DNA of 64,000 bases from positions 3,100,001 to 3,164,000 of the forward strand of contig NZ_CP035300.1 of the NCBI RefSeq assembly GCF_004114615.1, given 5' to 3'. The notes under the pieces were generated by a model. It was not told the DNA's origin, did no database searches, and saw only the letters and a program-made list of their open reading frames with translations. Shown piece after piece: positions 26,263-33,600 of the stretch (positions within the stretch are counted from its first letter, which is position 1; every line of letters starts with the position of its first letter). A program made the position numbers and the translations under genes. Source of the stretch: Dyella sp. M7H15-1 (GTDB taxonomy: Bacteria > Pseudomonadota > Gammaproteobacteria > Xanthomonadales > Rhodanobacteraceae).

Positions 26263-26928
26263 TCAACTCCTTAGCGGACGCGTGTTCACCAGCGTCGTGT
26301 CGACCTGCGTCACCATGTATTCGTCGAAGGCCGGTTCCGAAGGTATCCGCACGGGTGACAGCGTATACAGCTTGGTGAACTTGTATGACTTGCCGGAAAA
26401 GCCTGCCCACAAATCGCGCATCACGTCCACGGACGAATCGCGCGGCACGATCTGGATGCGGCTGTTGCCCGTTTCCTCCAGACCCGGGTGCAGCAATGGC
26501 CCTTGCAGCCACGACACGTTGTGCAACAGCCGCATCAGCTTGTCGGCCAGCACCAGCTCCATTTCGGCGGACTTCGCATACGGCACCAGCATGTAGACGA
26601 GATCCACCACCATCGGCGCCGGTGTGATCGTCAACGCATTCGAGCCGGTGGCGCCTTGAGGAATACGGCCAAGCGTCGGCGGTTCGTTGCGCAACCATGG
26701 GTTGTGCTCGATCTGGTACAGATACAGGGAAAGCTTGTTTTCGCCCTGTGCTTCGATCTCCGCGGGCGATTCGAATACCACCGCGGACTCCGCCGACAGT
26801 TCGGAGATGTGGGTGCGGATCAGGTCGCGCAGCGATTCGCTCACCCAGCGCACGACCTGCCCGCTGGCATCGTCCGGCGGCGACAATGGCGGCTCGTTCT
26901 GCACGGCTAACACATGGCTTAAGGCCAT
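26263..26928 (-). CDS. DUF4255 tail-terminator protein (Afp16/Pvc16-like)
   Basis: 221 residues with the DUF4255/Pvc16 N-terminal pattern: ASGQVVRWVSESLRDLIRTHI, SPAEIEAQGENKLSLYLYQIEHNPWLRNEPP, PAPMVVDLVYMLVPYAKSAEMELVLADKLMRLLHN. It probably caps the distal end of the tube-sheath and fixes particle length, as in Afp16. In most loci this gene starts the structural operon. Here it is preceded by five extra genes. It overlaps nothing, with 6 bp or less on the downstream side. Confidence 0.92.
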   Translation of the reverse strand: MALSHVLAVQNEPPLSPPDDASGQVVRWVSESLRDLIRTHISELSAESAVVFESPAEIEAQGENKLSLYLYQIEHNPWLRNEPPTLGRIPQGATGSNALTITPAPMVVDLVYMLVPYAKSAEMELVLADKLMRLLHNVSWLQGPLLHPGLEETGNSRIQIVPRDSSVDVMRDLWAGFSGKSYKFTKLYTLSPVRIPSEPAFDEYMVTQVDTTLVNTRPLRS

Positions 26929-26937
26929 CGACTTTCC

Positions 26938-27741
26938 CTAGAGCGTGAAGACCGAATAGGTCGGGCTGATCCATTGCGGCTGCCGTGTTCCGACCTGTGC
27001 GCATACCGATACCGAGGGATCGGCGATCGCCTTCAGATAAATGCAGGACAGATCGGCCGGCTGCCACGACACATAGGCAACCATCAGCACGTCGCTGAGC
27101 GTGCCGCCTTGCCCGTTGCCGGTCTGCATCACGATCCGCTTGTCGTTATAGGTGAACGACGCCAGCGGAATGTTTCCGCCGGTGCTGCTCAAGGCCGCGC
27201 CCAGCGCCTGCGGTACCTCCGGCCCCAGCGTCCAGCGGGCCGAGCCGGGCGCTCCAGCAATCACATCCAGCATCAACGGCGAGCCCGGCTGCAGCCCGCT
27301 GATCGTAAACAGCACGCTGCGACAGTTGCGGGGCGCCGCTGGCAGCACGGCGCTGATCCGCCCGTTGTACCACTGCACGGGCTGCTCGCCGCCGAGAAAA
27401 GCGCTCACCACGGCTTCGTTGTTGAGCGTGCAATAGCCCTGCAGAAAAGGCACGTCCGGCTCGATATCGAGAAACAACGTAAGCGAAAATTTGTTCAGCG
27501 CCGGTGCGACGCTGGAGGTGCGTATCTCCAGAATGCCGCCATTGAAGGAAACGCTCTGCAACACGGGCACATTGCCGTACACATCCTGCGCTAGCACGTT
27601 GTAGGAGAAACCAAGGCTGTCGCCAATGCGCCCTCCCATCGACCAGCGCGCGCCAGGTGTCGTAAGCGTGATGTTGAGATAGGAGTTGGATGCCACGTTG
27701 CTGAACTGAAGCACCACCGGTATCGCATTTCGGTACGACAT
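26938..27741 (-). CDS. unrecognised beta-rich protein in eCIS accessory module
   Basis: 267 residues, MSYRNAIPVVLQFSNVASNSY. No domain recognised. The sequence is rich in Ser, Thr, Asn and hydrophobic beta-strands, lacks a signal peptide and has single Cys residues scattered through it. The frame is clearly coding and the ATG at 27741 follows AGGGGGAA by 6 nt, so it is a real gene. It lies 9 bp upstream of the DUF4255 gene and is probably co-transcribed. Candidate roles are a cargo, a surface decoration or a collar component. None is shown by sequence. Confidence 0.65.
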   Translation of the reverse strand: MSYRNAIPVVLQFSNVASNSYLNITLTTPGARWSMGGRIGDSLGFSYNVLAQDVYGNVPVLQSVSFNGGILEIRTSSVAPALNKFSLTLFLDIEPDVPFLQGYCTLNNEAVVSAFLGGEQPVQWYNGRISAVLPAAPRNCRSVLFTISGLQPGSPLMLDVIAGAPGSARWTLGPEVPQALGAALSSTGGNIPLASFTYNDKRIVMQTGNGQGGTLSDVLMVAYVSWQPADLSCIYLKAIADPSVSVCAQVGTRQPQWISPTYSVFTL

Positions 27742-27758
27742 GCAGCTTTCCCCCTGCA

Positions 27759-28358
27759 TCAGAAATCGATCGCGAAGGCACTCAGGCCGACCAGGCTGAC
27801 GCGCTCGGTGTTGGACTGCAAGGTGGCGACGGCGCCGGGCGGCAGATCCACTCGCCCGCGAAAGCCGGGCTGCGCGGTGCGCACATAGAGATTCACCAGT
27901 ATTTCCTGGCAGGTGTTGTAGGTCTGCACGTAGAACTCGCGCGCATTGATGAGGTAATTGCGCAAATACAGTGCGGGATCACGGGTGGTGGAAAAACTGA
28001 GGCCAACCAACCCAGCACCGTCCCCTTCGCTCCACATGGCAACCTGGTCGTCGCGGATGATCAAGGAAGCCTTGCTGTTGGCGCGCACGTTTTGCAGCGA
28101 GATCGTCAGCGGCCTGCACAGTACCGGCACATCCGACTGCGCCATGGCGGCCATGAGATCGCGCTCGTTCAGGTGCGAACTCAAATGCCGCTTCATCACC
28201 TCGCTCATGCGCGGGTTGCCGCCAGCATCAGCATGCATGCCGGGATCGGTCAGCGTCTGCGCAGGCAATACGACAGGCTGCTGCTCGCCAGCGGCAACGC
28301 CTTCATTCGCCATCGCCTCGGTTGCAGCGTCCGCCGGCCTGGCTTTCTTCTCGGTCAT
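27759..28358 (-). CDS. unrecognised protein in eCIS accessory module
   Basis: 199 residues. A hydrophilic, Ala/Glu-rich N-terminal 60 residues (MTEKKARPADAATEAMANEG ... AGGNPRMSEVMKRHL) is followed by a folded-looking part (VLCRPLTISLQNVRANSKASLIIRDDQVAMW, LYLRNYLINAREFYVQTYNTCQEILVNLYVRT, FRGRVDLPPGAVATLQ). The disordered start followed by a beta-rich core resembles eCIS-loaded cargo in layout only. There is no homology that I can name. The ATG at 28358 is chosen because upstream in-frame sequence reads like shadow. Confidence 0.6.
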   Translation of the reverse strand: MTEKKARPADAATEAMANEGVAAGEQQPVVLPAQTLTDPGMHADAGGNPRMSEVMKRHLSSHLNERDLMAAMAQSDVPVLCRPLTISLQNVRANSKASLIIRDDQVAMWSEGDGAGLVGLSFSTTRDPALYLRNYLINAREFYVQTYNTCQEILVNLYVRTAQPGFRGRVDLPPGAVATLQSNTERVSLVGLSAFAIDF

Positions 28359-28362
28359 GGCG

Positions 28363-28764
28363 TTACCGACTTTTGTTGATCGAAATGGTGTTTTCCCCAG
28401 GGTATAGCTGTCCACCTCCACCGGGGCCGTCAAGCAATGAATAAGACGCCGCGATGTTGGCGCCATGGGTATTGAGGTCAAGCCGCAGCGAGCCGTTCTC
28501 GAACGTGCTCCAGACGACGTTCGCAACGCTGTCGTAGGCCGCTGCGCTGGCGACGTTGAGAAAAAGCCCCGTGGTCCAGATGCTGGCATTGTTCATCGGC
28601 GGCGTGGAGGAGCCCATGTAAGGCGTGAGCTGCGACTTCTTTTCGCTCGATATCACGAACTCGTTCGAATCGAGGACGGCGATTTCCAGCATCTGGTTGC
28701 TCATCGTGTCCTTGAACTGAAATTGAAAGGCAACCTGGTATAGCGCCAGATCATTCGAAGGCAT
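28363..28764 (-). CDS. unrecognised small protein in eCIS accessory module
   Basis: 133 residues, MPSNDLALYQVAFQFQFKDTM, continuing QMLEIAVLDSNEFVISSEKKSQLTPYMG and ending GQLYPGENTISINKSR. Predicted beta-rich with Ser/Asn-rich loops. Its overall style matches the 159- and 267-residue neighbours, which suggests a related set of structural or cargo proteins. The ATG at 28764 has AGGGG 6 nt upstream and is preferred over ATG 28770, which would leave no spacing. It lies 4 bp before the next gene. Confidence 0.6.
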   Translation of the reverse strand: MPSNDLALYQVAFQFQFKDTMSNQMLEIAVLDSNEFVISSEKKSQLTPYMGSSTPPMNNASIWTTGLFLNVASAAAYDSVANVVWSTFENGSLRLDLNTHGANIAASYSLLDGPGGGGQLYPGENTISINKSR

Positions 28765-28894
28765 GGCCATCCCCTGCTTGCCGCGCTGACAGCTTGCCAC
28801 GCCATCACGCAGTCGGCGTTGCTTGCCAAGTTCTTGTCGAAGGATGTGCTTCCGGTCGTGCGTGCCGGAAGCACCCCCGTTTTGCGGCAACGGT

Positions 28895-29374
28895 CTATTG
28901 CATGGTTGCCGAGGTGTTCGACCAGTCGAAATTGGTGGTCGTATTGAAGGTCAGGGTCTTCGCCTTTTGTCCACCCAGCCCCAGCGTGACCTGTGCGCCC
29001 GACGGGACGGACTGCAATGTCGCCGAAAAATCCGTCAGGTCCTGGCTCGCGCATAAGAAGCCATTGAGATTGAACGCAACCGCGCTGCCTCCTTTTGCCG
29101 TCTCGAAGGTGATCTGGCTGGCCGTTACCATGAAGCTGGTCAACGGCAGCGAACCCGTTGAAACCACCATGTTGATGCCCGAGGACTCAGTGTCGGCAGG
29201 ATCGCCGGAACTCCACACAATGGTTCCCTTCTTCGTGGAAATCGACACGATGATGGGTGTACCCGGTGCTGCATTGGTCACCGTCAGAATGGCGGATTTG
29301 TACTTGTACAATGCGGTCGCACTCGCCGCATAGGCATGCTTGGAAGTCTCTTTCGAGGTCGACATGTCGCTCAT
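28895..29374 (-). CDS. unrecognised protein in eCIS accessory module
   Basis: 159 residues, MSDMSTSKETSKHAYAASATALYKYKS, then alternating strands (AILTVTNAAPGTPIIVSISTKKGTIVW, FMVTASQITFETAKGG, VTLGLGGQKAKTLTF). Immunoglobulin- or lectin-like beta-sandwich is possible, but no family is recognised. The ATG at 29374 is well supported by AAAGGAG 7-8 nt upstream. A gap of 130 bp separates it from the next gene and 270 bp from the previous one, so it may have its own promoter. Confidence 0.6.
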   Translation of the reverse strand: MSDMSTSKETSKHAYAASATALYKYKSAILTVTNAAPGTPIIVSISTKKGTIVWSSGDPADTESSGINMVVSTGSLPLTSFMVTASQITFETAKGGSAVAFNLNGFLCASQDLTDFSATLQSVPSGAQVTLGLGGQKAKTLTFNTTTNFDWSNTSATMQ

Positions 29375-29644
29375 ATCAATTCTCCTTTCAGGGAACGAGG
29401 TATCGGTGCAAAGCGCCTCGGCGGACTGTGCCTGGCACGCGTCCGCCTTGCTCGTTGAAGCCGAAGCGCCTGGTGCATGGGCACGTTACGACCCCGACGG
29501 TCGCTTGCCTCCCCCTGTCGGGCTGCCTGCGAGCACGCCGTTTCTGGTACGGGCCGGTCGAAGAAAGGTGAACCATCGCCCGCTGCAAGTAAATCCAACG
29601 AAAGGCTTAGGACCAAAGACCCATCTGATATGCATCGACTCAAA

Positions 29645-29971
29645 TCACGGCGCGACGTTGACGATGCCGATCGCGATGAAGGAAAAATTGCGGTCGCTGC
29701 GATTGCCCCCTGCATCGCCGGTAAAGACCGTCGATTGGTTGGCGCTGAGCAACGGAAAGGTCACGTTGTCCTTGGTGTTCTGGCTAGTGCCGAACCCCCA
29801 TTGCGACCCAGTGATGGCGGGTAGATGGTTGAAGGCTGGGGAGAAATTGATCAGGTACGTGCCGGCCCCCGTGCGGTTCACGGAAAAATTGTAGTTTCCG
29901 TTCTGCGCCTTCGATCCATTGGCGATGCTTCCGTCCTTGTTGATCGCACCCCACACGATGATCTGGGCCAT
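29645..29971 (-). CDS. unrecognised small protein, first gene of eCIS cluster
   Basis: 108 residues: MAQIIVWGAINKDGSIANGS, then YNFSVNRTGAGTYLINFSPAFNHLPAITGSQWGFG and a C-terminal DRNFSFIAIGIVNVAP. The G.i..dG.i..G...f.v.r...G.Y.i.F...f...P.v pattern resembles short beta-sandwich modules at the ends of some phage and bacterial fibre proteins (C1q- or H-type-lectin-like folds), here as a free-standing gene. That likeness is by eye only. The ATG at 29971 has AGGAG 5 nt upstream. It is the first minus-strand gene facing the divergent regulator. Confidence 0.6.
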   Translation of the reverse strand: MAQIIVWGAINKDGSIANGSKAQNGNYNFSVNRTGAGTYLINFSPAFNHLPAITGSQWGFGTSQNTKDNVTFPLLSANQSTVFTGDAGGNRSDRNFSFIAIGIVNVAP

Positions 29972-30175
29972 GCTCGCTCCTTTTGCTTTCAGTGAAAGGT
30001 GAGGCGCTGCGGCTTATGCGCTGCGCTCATTTGCAAAATAACGTTCGCACCGATGGCGCGCCTGCCTATCCAAAGTCTTGCCATTTCTTCACGTGGCATG
30101 CACGCGTGCTCATGCAACGATCCCACGGTAGGCTTCGCGTAAGCAAAAAGAAAGCCTATGCCCAGGGGGCTAGCC

Positions 30176-30847
30176 ATGAAACTGCTGGTGATCGACGACG
30201 ATTCCGTATTGCGTACCGGCCTGGCCGTCTTGCTGAGCCGACTGGAAACGGAGACCGTGGTGCAGGACGTCGAGAGTGCCGATCATGGACTTCGTCTGGT
30301 CAAAGAGCATCCGGATCTCGCTGCCATTGTGATCGATCCGCTTGCGGCAGGTGTCAAGGGCGCGACGGAATTAGCGGATTTCGTGCGGGCAGCCGCGCCG
30401 GTGCCGGTCATCGCACTGTCACACTCGGAACATCCCGAATACGCCAGGCATGCATTGGCATGCGGCGCGCGCGGTTACTTGCCGAAGTCGGCCAGCCCGC
30501 ACACGATCCAGTCGGCGATCCGCCTTGTGCTGGGCGGCGACGTCTACGTGCCGCCATTGCTGTTGCAGGACGAATCTTCGCCTGTGTCGAGCAGGTCATG
30601 GGCCTTCGATCCGACGGCGCATGCGTCGCTTACCCATCGTCAACGAGCCGTATTGCAATTGCTGTGCCGCGGCCTCTCCAACAAAGCGATCTGCCACCGC
30701 CTCGATCTTTCCGAAAAAACCGTCAAGGCACACGTATCGGGCATCTTCAAGGCGCTGCACGTCGCCAATCGCACGCAAGCAGCGCGCGTTGCGCTGGATG
30801 CGGGACTGGTGAGCTGGGGTGTCATACCTCATTCCGTGAGCTCCTGA
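30176..30847 (+). CDS. NarL/LuxR-type response regulator
   Basis: 223 residues. A receiver domain (acidic D7-D9, phospho-acceptor D54 in IVIDPL, conserved Lys in GYLPKS near 104) is joined to a C-terminal LuxR helix-turn-helix (LTHRQRAVLQLLCRGLSNKAICHRLDLSEKTVKAHVSGIFKALHVANRTQAA). The ATG at 30176 follows AGGGGG by 7 nt. A start at 30158 would add six residues. It is divergent from the eCIS cluster (204 bp between starts) and no histidine kinase is nearby, so it is a candidate regulator of that cluster. The last codons and stop lie inside a dispersed repeat. Confidence 0.9.
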   Translation: MKLLVIDDDSVLRTGLAVLLSRLETETVVQDVESADHGLRLVKEHPDLAAIVIDPLAAGVKGATELADFVRAAAPVPVIALSHSEHPEYARHALACGARGYLPKSASPHTIQSAIRLVLGGDVYVPPLLLQDESSPVSSRSWAFDPTAHASLTHRQRAVLQLLCRGLSNKAICHRLDLSEKTVKAHVSGIFKALHVANRTQAARVALDAGLVSWGVIPHSVSS

Positions 30848-30898
30848 CTCGCAACCCGCACGCTTGCTTTGCGAGTGATCTTTGACTCACCCGACGCG
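30834..30898. repeat. dispersed repeat, copy A (end of response regulator)
   Basis: ATTCCGTGAGCTCC.GACTCG.AACCCGCA, then CGCTTGCTTTG.GAGTGATCT and ACTCACCCG, is shared with 54390-54460, allowing a few substitutions and a 4-bp insertion in the latter. This copy begins inside the 3' end of the response-regulator gene and provides its last residues (SVSS) and stop. The other copy is bounded by inverted repeats, which suggests a small non-coding element. Confidence 0.75.
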
Positions 30899-31151
30899 TC
30901 TCGTGTTGTTTAGTGAGTTGTCCTGTTGCTCCACCAAAGCAAGTTTTTGACAAGCTTTGCATGTTCATCGGCTCGCAAAAGGTGTGCCGGGCAGCAGTGG
31001 GCTTTCGCTGGGATGACGGCACATTATTGATTGGGCCCTCAAATAGTTCGCACCATGGCCATCCAATCTCGCTTTCCAACGCGGTTGGTGAATGGGTGCC
31101 ACCTGTACTATTCGTGGGCCGGATCAATAAGGTGCTGACCGAGATGTTGCG
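30848..31151. other. intergenic, possible short ORF before cobQ
   Basis: The first 50 bp is the dispersed repeat. From 30961 a frame reads MFIGSQKVCRAAVGFRWDDG and ends in a 4-bp overlap with the cobQ start (stop at 31153-31155). It has no ribosome-binding site and no recognised family, so I do not call it a gene. Otherwise nothing seen. Confidence 0.3.
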
Positions 31152-32657
31152 ATGACCGCGCGTGTGCTGATGGTGCAAGGCTGCACCTCCGATGCTGGCA
31201 AGAGTGCGCTGGTGACGGCGTTGTGCCGCTGGGCGCGCCGGCGCGGTCTGCGCGTGGCGCCGTTCAAGCCGCAAAACATGGCGTTGAATTCGGCGGTGAC
31301 GATGGATGGCGGTGAAATCGGGCGAGCACAGGCGGTGCAGGCCCAGGCGTGTGGCATCGAGCCGCAAGTGGATTTCAATCCAGTGCTGCTCAAGCCTAAC
31401 AGCGATATCGGTGCGCAGGTCATTGTTCACGGGCATCCGGTAGCGGATATGGATGCATGTGATTATCACGAGTACAAACGGCGGGCGTTCGATGCCGTGA
31501 TGGCATCGCATCAACGCCTCGTCGATACGTACGATGTGGTGATCGTGGAAGGCGCCGGCAGTCCGGCGGAAATCAATCTACGTGATCGGGATATCGCCAA
31601 CATGGGATATGCCGAAGCGGTGGATTGTCCGGTCATCCTGGTTGCCGATATCGACCGTGGTGGCGTGTTCGCCCATCTGGTTGGTACGTTGGCGTTGTTG
31701 TCGCCAAGTGAGCAGGCGCGCGTTGTAGGCTTCGTGATCAACCGCTTCCGTGGCGATTTCGCCTTGCTTCAGCCCGGGCTTGAATGGCTGGAGAGCAAAA
31801 CTGGCAAACCGGTGCTGGGCGTCCTGCCGTATCTGCAAGGCTTGTATCTGGAGGCCGAGGATGCCTTGCCGCGCGAAAGGGATAGCAAGCCGGATGCCTT
31901 GCTGCGTGTGGCGGTGCCGGCTTTGCCACGGATCAGTAATCACACGGATTTCGATGCCCTGCGTGCGCATCCGCAGGTCGATCTGCATATAGTGGGGCCC
32001 GACGAGGCTCCGCCAGCTTGCGACTTGATGGTCTTGCCGGGTTCCAAATCCACTTGCGCCGATCTTGCGTGGCTGCGTGCACAGGGGTGGGATACAGCGA
32101 TCGCACGGCATCTGCGTTATGGCGGCAAGCTGATCGGCATTTGCGGCGGTTTGCAGATGCTGGGGCGTGCCATCCACGATCCACTGGGCAGGGAGGGCGA
32201 GCCAGGTTCCAGCGAGGCGCTAGGTTGGTTGGATCTGGAAACCACGCTTGAGCTGGACAAACAATTACATCGGGTGCGCGGACGCCTGAGTTTCGCCAAC
32301 GCCCACGTACATGGCTATGAAATCCATGGTGGCGTCAGTTATGGACCGGCGCTCGCGCGCCCGTTCGCACAACTCGATGGCGGTCGCAGCGATGGCGCAC
32401 TATCGGCGGATGGACAGATCATTGGTACCTATCTGCATGGCGTGTTCGACGATCCGCAAGCCTTGCGCGCCTTGCTGCAGTGGGCTGGCTTGCACAGTGC
32501 TGGAACCGTGGACGTGCATGTTTTGCGCGAAGCAAGTATCGATCGGCTTGCCGATGCCGTTGAGGCGCATCTCGATACGGTCCGGTTGGAGCGATGGTTA
32601 GGAATCGCCCCATGCGTAAACGTCAACTGCCTGCATCCGATGCTTACCGTCGGTTAA
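31152..32657 (+). CDS. cobQ: cobyric acid synthase
   Basis: 501 residues. Amidates side chains b, d, e and g of adenosyl-cobyrinic a,c-diamide using glutamine and ATP. The N-terminal P-loop-like [18 protein letters not shown] is followed by [11 protein letters not shown] and [13 protein letters not shown], hallmarks of CobQ/CbiP. The C-terminal class I glutamine amidotransferase half has [12 protein letters not shown] with the nucleophile Cys and a catalytic His in [11 protein letters not shown]. Length is normal. No other cobalamin gene or B12 riboswitch is next to it. It supplies cofactor for enzymes such as the B12-dependent ribonucleotide reductase at the right end of the window. Confidence 0.96.
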   Translation: MTARVLMVQGCTSDAGKSALVTALCRWARRRGLRVAPFKPQNMALNSAVTMDGGEIGRAQAVQAQACGIEPQVDFNPVLLKPNSDIGAQVIVHGHPVADMDACDYHEYKRRAFDAVMASHQRLVDTYDVVIVEGAGSPAEINLRDRDIANMGYAEAVDCPVILVADIDRGGVFAHLVGTLALLSPSEQARVVGFVINRFRGDFALLQPGLEWLESKTGKPVLGVLPYLQGLYLEAEDALPRERDSKPDALLRVAVPALPRISNHTDFDALRAHPQVDLHIVGPDEAPPACDLMVLPGSKSTCADLAWLRAQGWDTAIARHLRYGGKLIGICGGLQMLGRAIHDPLGREGEPGSSEALGWLDLETTLELDKQLHRVRGRLSFANAHVHGYEIHGGVSYGPALARPFAQLDGGRSDGALSADGQIIGTYLHGVFDDPQALRALLQWAGLHSAGTVDVHVLREASIDRLADAVEAHLDTVRLERWLGIAPCVNVNCLHPMLTVG

Positions 32658-32731
32658 AATCGCCTATCTACCCCGATAATCATTAGCACCGCCGGCCCTA
32701 TGGCCCTTGGTCCAGTGGAGATGTTTTGCCT

Positions 32732-33040
32732 ATGCCCATCTACGAATTCCAATGCCATGCCTGCGGGCATCAGTTCGATCGCCTGCAGAAGCTATCGGAC
32801 CCTGATCCGTCCAATTGCCCCGATTGCGGCAAACCCCAGGTACAGCGAAAACTGAGTGCTCCGCAGTTTCGCTTGGCCGGCGGCGGCTGGTATGAGACGG
32901 ATTTCAAGAAAGATGGGGACAAGAAGCGGAATCTGGCGGGGGATGCGGCGGGCAGCAAGCCGGCTGAGTCTAGCCCGGCGCCGGCGCCGGCTGAGAGCAA
33001 GCCCGCGCAGGCGCCCGCGCCAGCTCCCAGCGCCGAATAG
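32732..33040 (+). CDS. FmdB-family zinc ribbon protein
   Basis: 102 residues. The N-terminal FmdB zinc ribbon has two CxxC knuckles (FQCHACGHQFD, SNCPDCGKPQVQRKLSAP). After residue 60 the chain is low complexity, rich in Ala, Pro, Glu and Lys (SSPAPAPAESKPAQAPAPAPS). The typical genomic position just before aspS is kept. Function is unknown; the family is often annotated as a putative regulatory protein. The ATG at 32732 (MPIYEF) is the family start. The preceding TTG at 32726 adds two residues. Confidence 0.9.
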   Translation: MPIYEFQCHACGHQFDRLQKLSDPDPSNCPDCGKPQVQRKLSAPQFRLAGGGWYETDFKKDGDKKRNLAGDAAGSKPAESSPAPAPAESKPAQAPAPAPSAE

Positions 33041-33600
33041 TTCTGCTGACTAAGCGCACTTTCATCCCGCGACCGGCAGCCATCAGTGCGTAGGTTTCAT
33101 CCCAGCAGGTTGTCACAGGTTCCCGTGTAGACGTAGCCATTCCGCAAGATTTGCCCCTCACCCCAACGGTCATGCCGCGCGGCGGCACCCGCCATGATGA
33201 AACCTGCTTCACTCATCGTCGCCCCGGCGAAGGCCTGTCTCTTGATCACATTTTCATGAGTGCGAAATGCGCGCTTTTTTGCTCGTCATCCCGGCGCAGG
33301 CCGGGACCCAGTGACTTTAGTTCGCCAGTGCTCTGCCTGAGTCGGCGTTCTACGAAGAGCGAAGACGCTGGGCCCCGGCCTTCGCCGGGGCGACGAATCC
33401 GGAGGTACGGTGTGTTTCATGGCAACCCTCTCCCCAGAGGGGAGAGGGAGAAAAAGCGTGGCCAACTTATGCCTCGCGCGATAAGCATCATCTCCCTGTC
33501 CCTTGCGGGACAGGGAGATGATCGTCCCACCACCAGTGCTAAGATTCCAGGTCTTTTCCATGTCAATTCGCCGCCCAGGCGGCCCGGAGTTTCTTTTCGT
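33041..33600. other. 560-bp repeat-rich intergenic region before aspS
   Basis: No gene. It contains several dispersed repeats: a GTAGGTTTCATCCCAGCA fragment (about 33090) of the family at 21581; CGTCGCCCCGGCGAAGGC with TGTCTCT.GATCAC (33217-33252), also found at 21917; a pair GGCGCAGGCCGGGACCCAG and GGGCCCCGGCCTTCGCC in opposite orientation (33290-33395); and CATCTCCCTGTCCC/GGGACAGGGAGATG, a perfect hairpin at 33489-33520. A long open frame runs through it in frame with aspS but has no coding character. Confidence 0.75.

Noticed and set aside
6912-29971. Prophage interpretation of the tail gene cluster
   Set aside because: No head, portal, terminase, integrase or lysis genes, and it has the DUF4255, LysM-tube, DUF6760 and AAA+ genes characteristic of eCIS.
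6912-29971. Type VI secretion system interpretation
   Set aside because: No TssJ/L/M membrane complex, no ClpV, no TssB/C pair; the sheath is a single 547-residue phage-type protein.
30913-31155. 80-codon frame overlapping cobQ start
   Set aside because: Starts at TTG, or at an ATG at 30961 without a ribosome-binding site, no recognisable domain, and begins next to a dispersed repeat. Kept only as a note.
33151-33600. N-terminal extension of AspRS upstream of 33601
   Set aside because: The open frame runs through dispersed hairpin repeats and lacks coding character. AspRS family members start at MRT.YCG.
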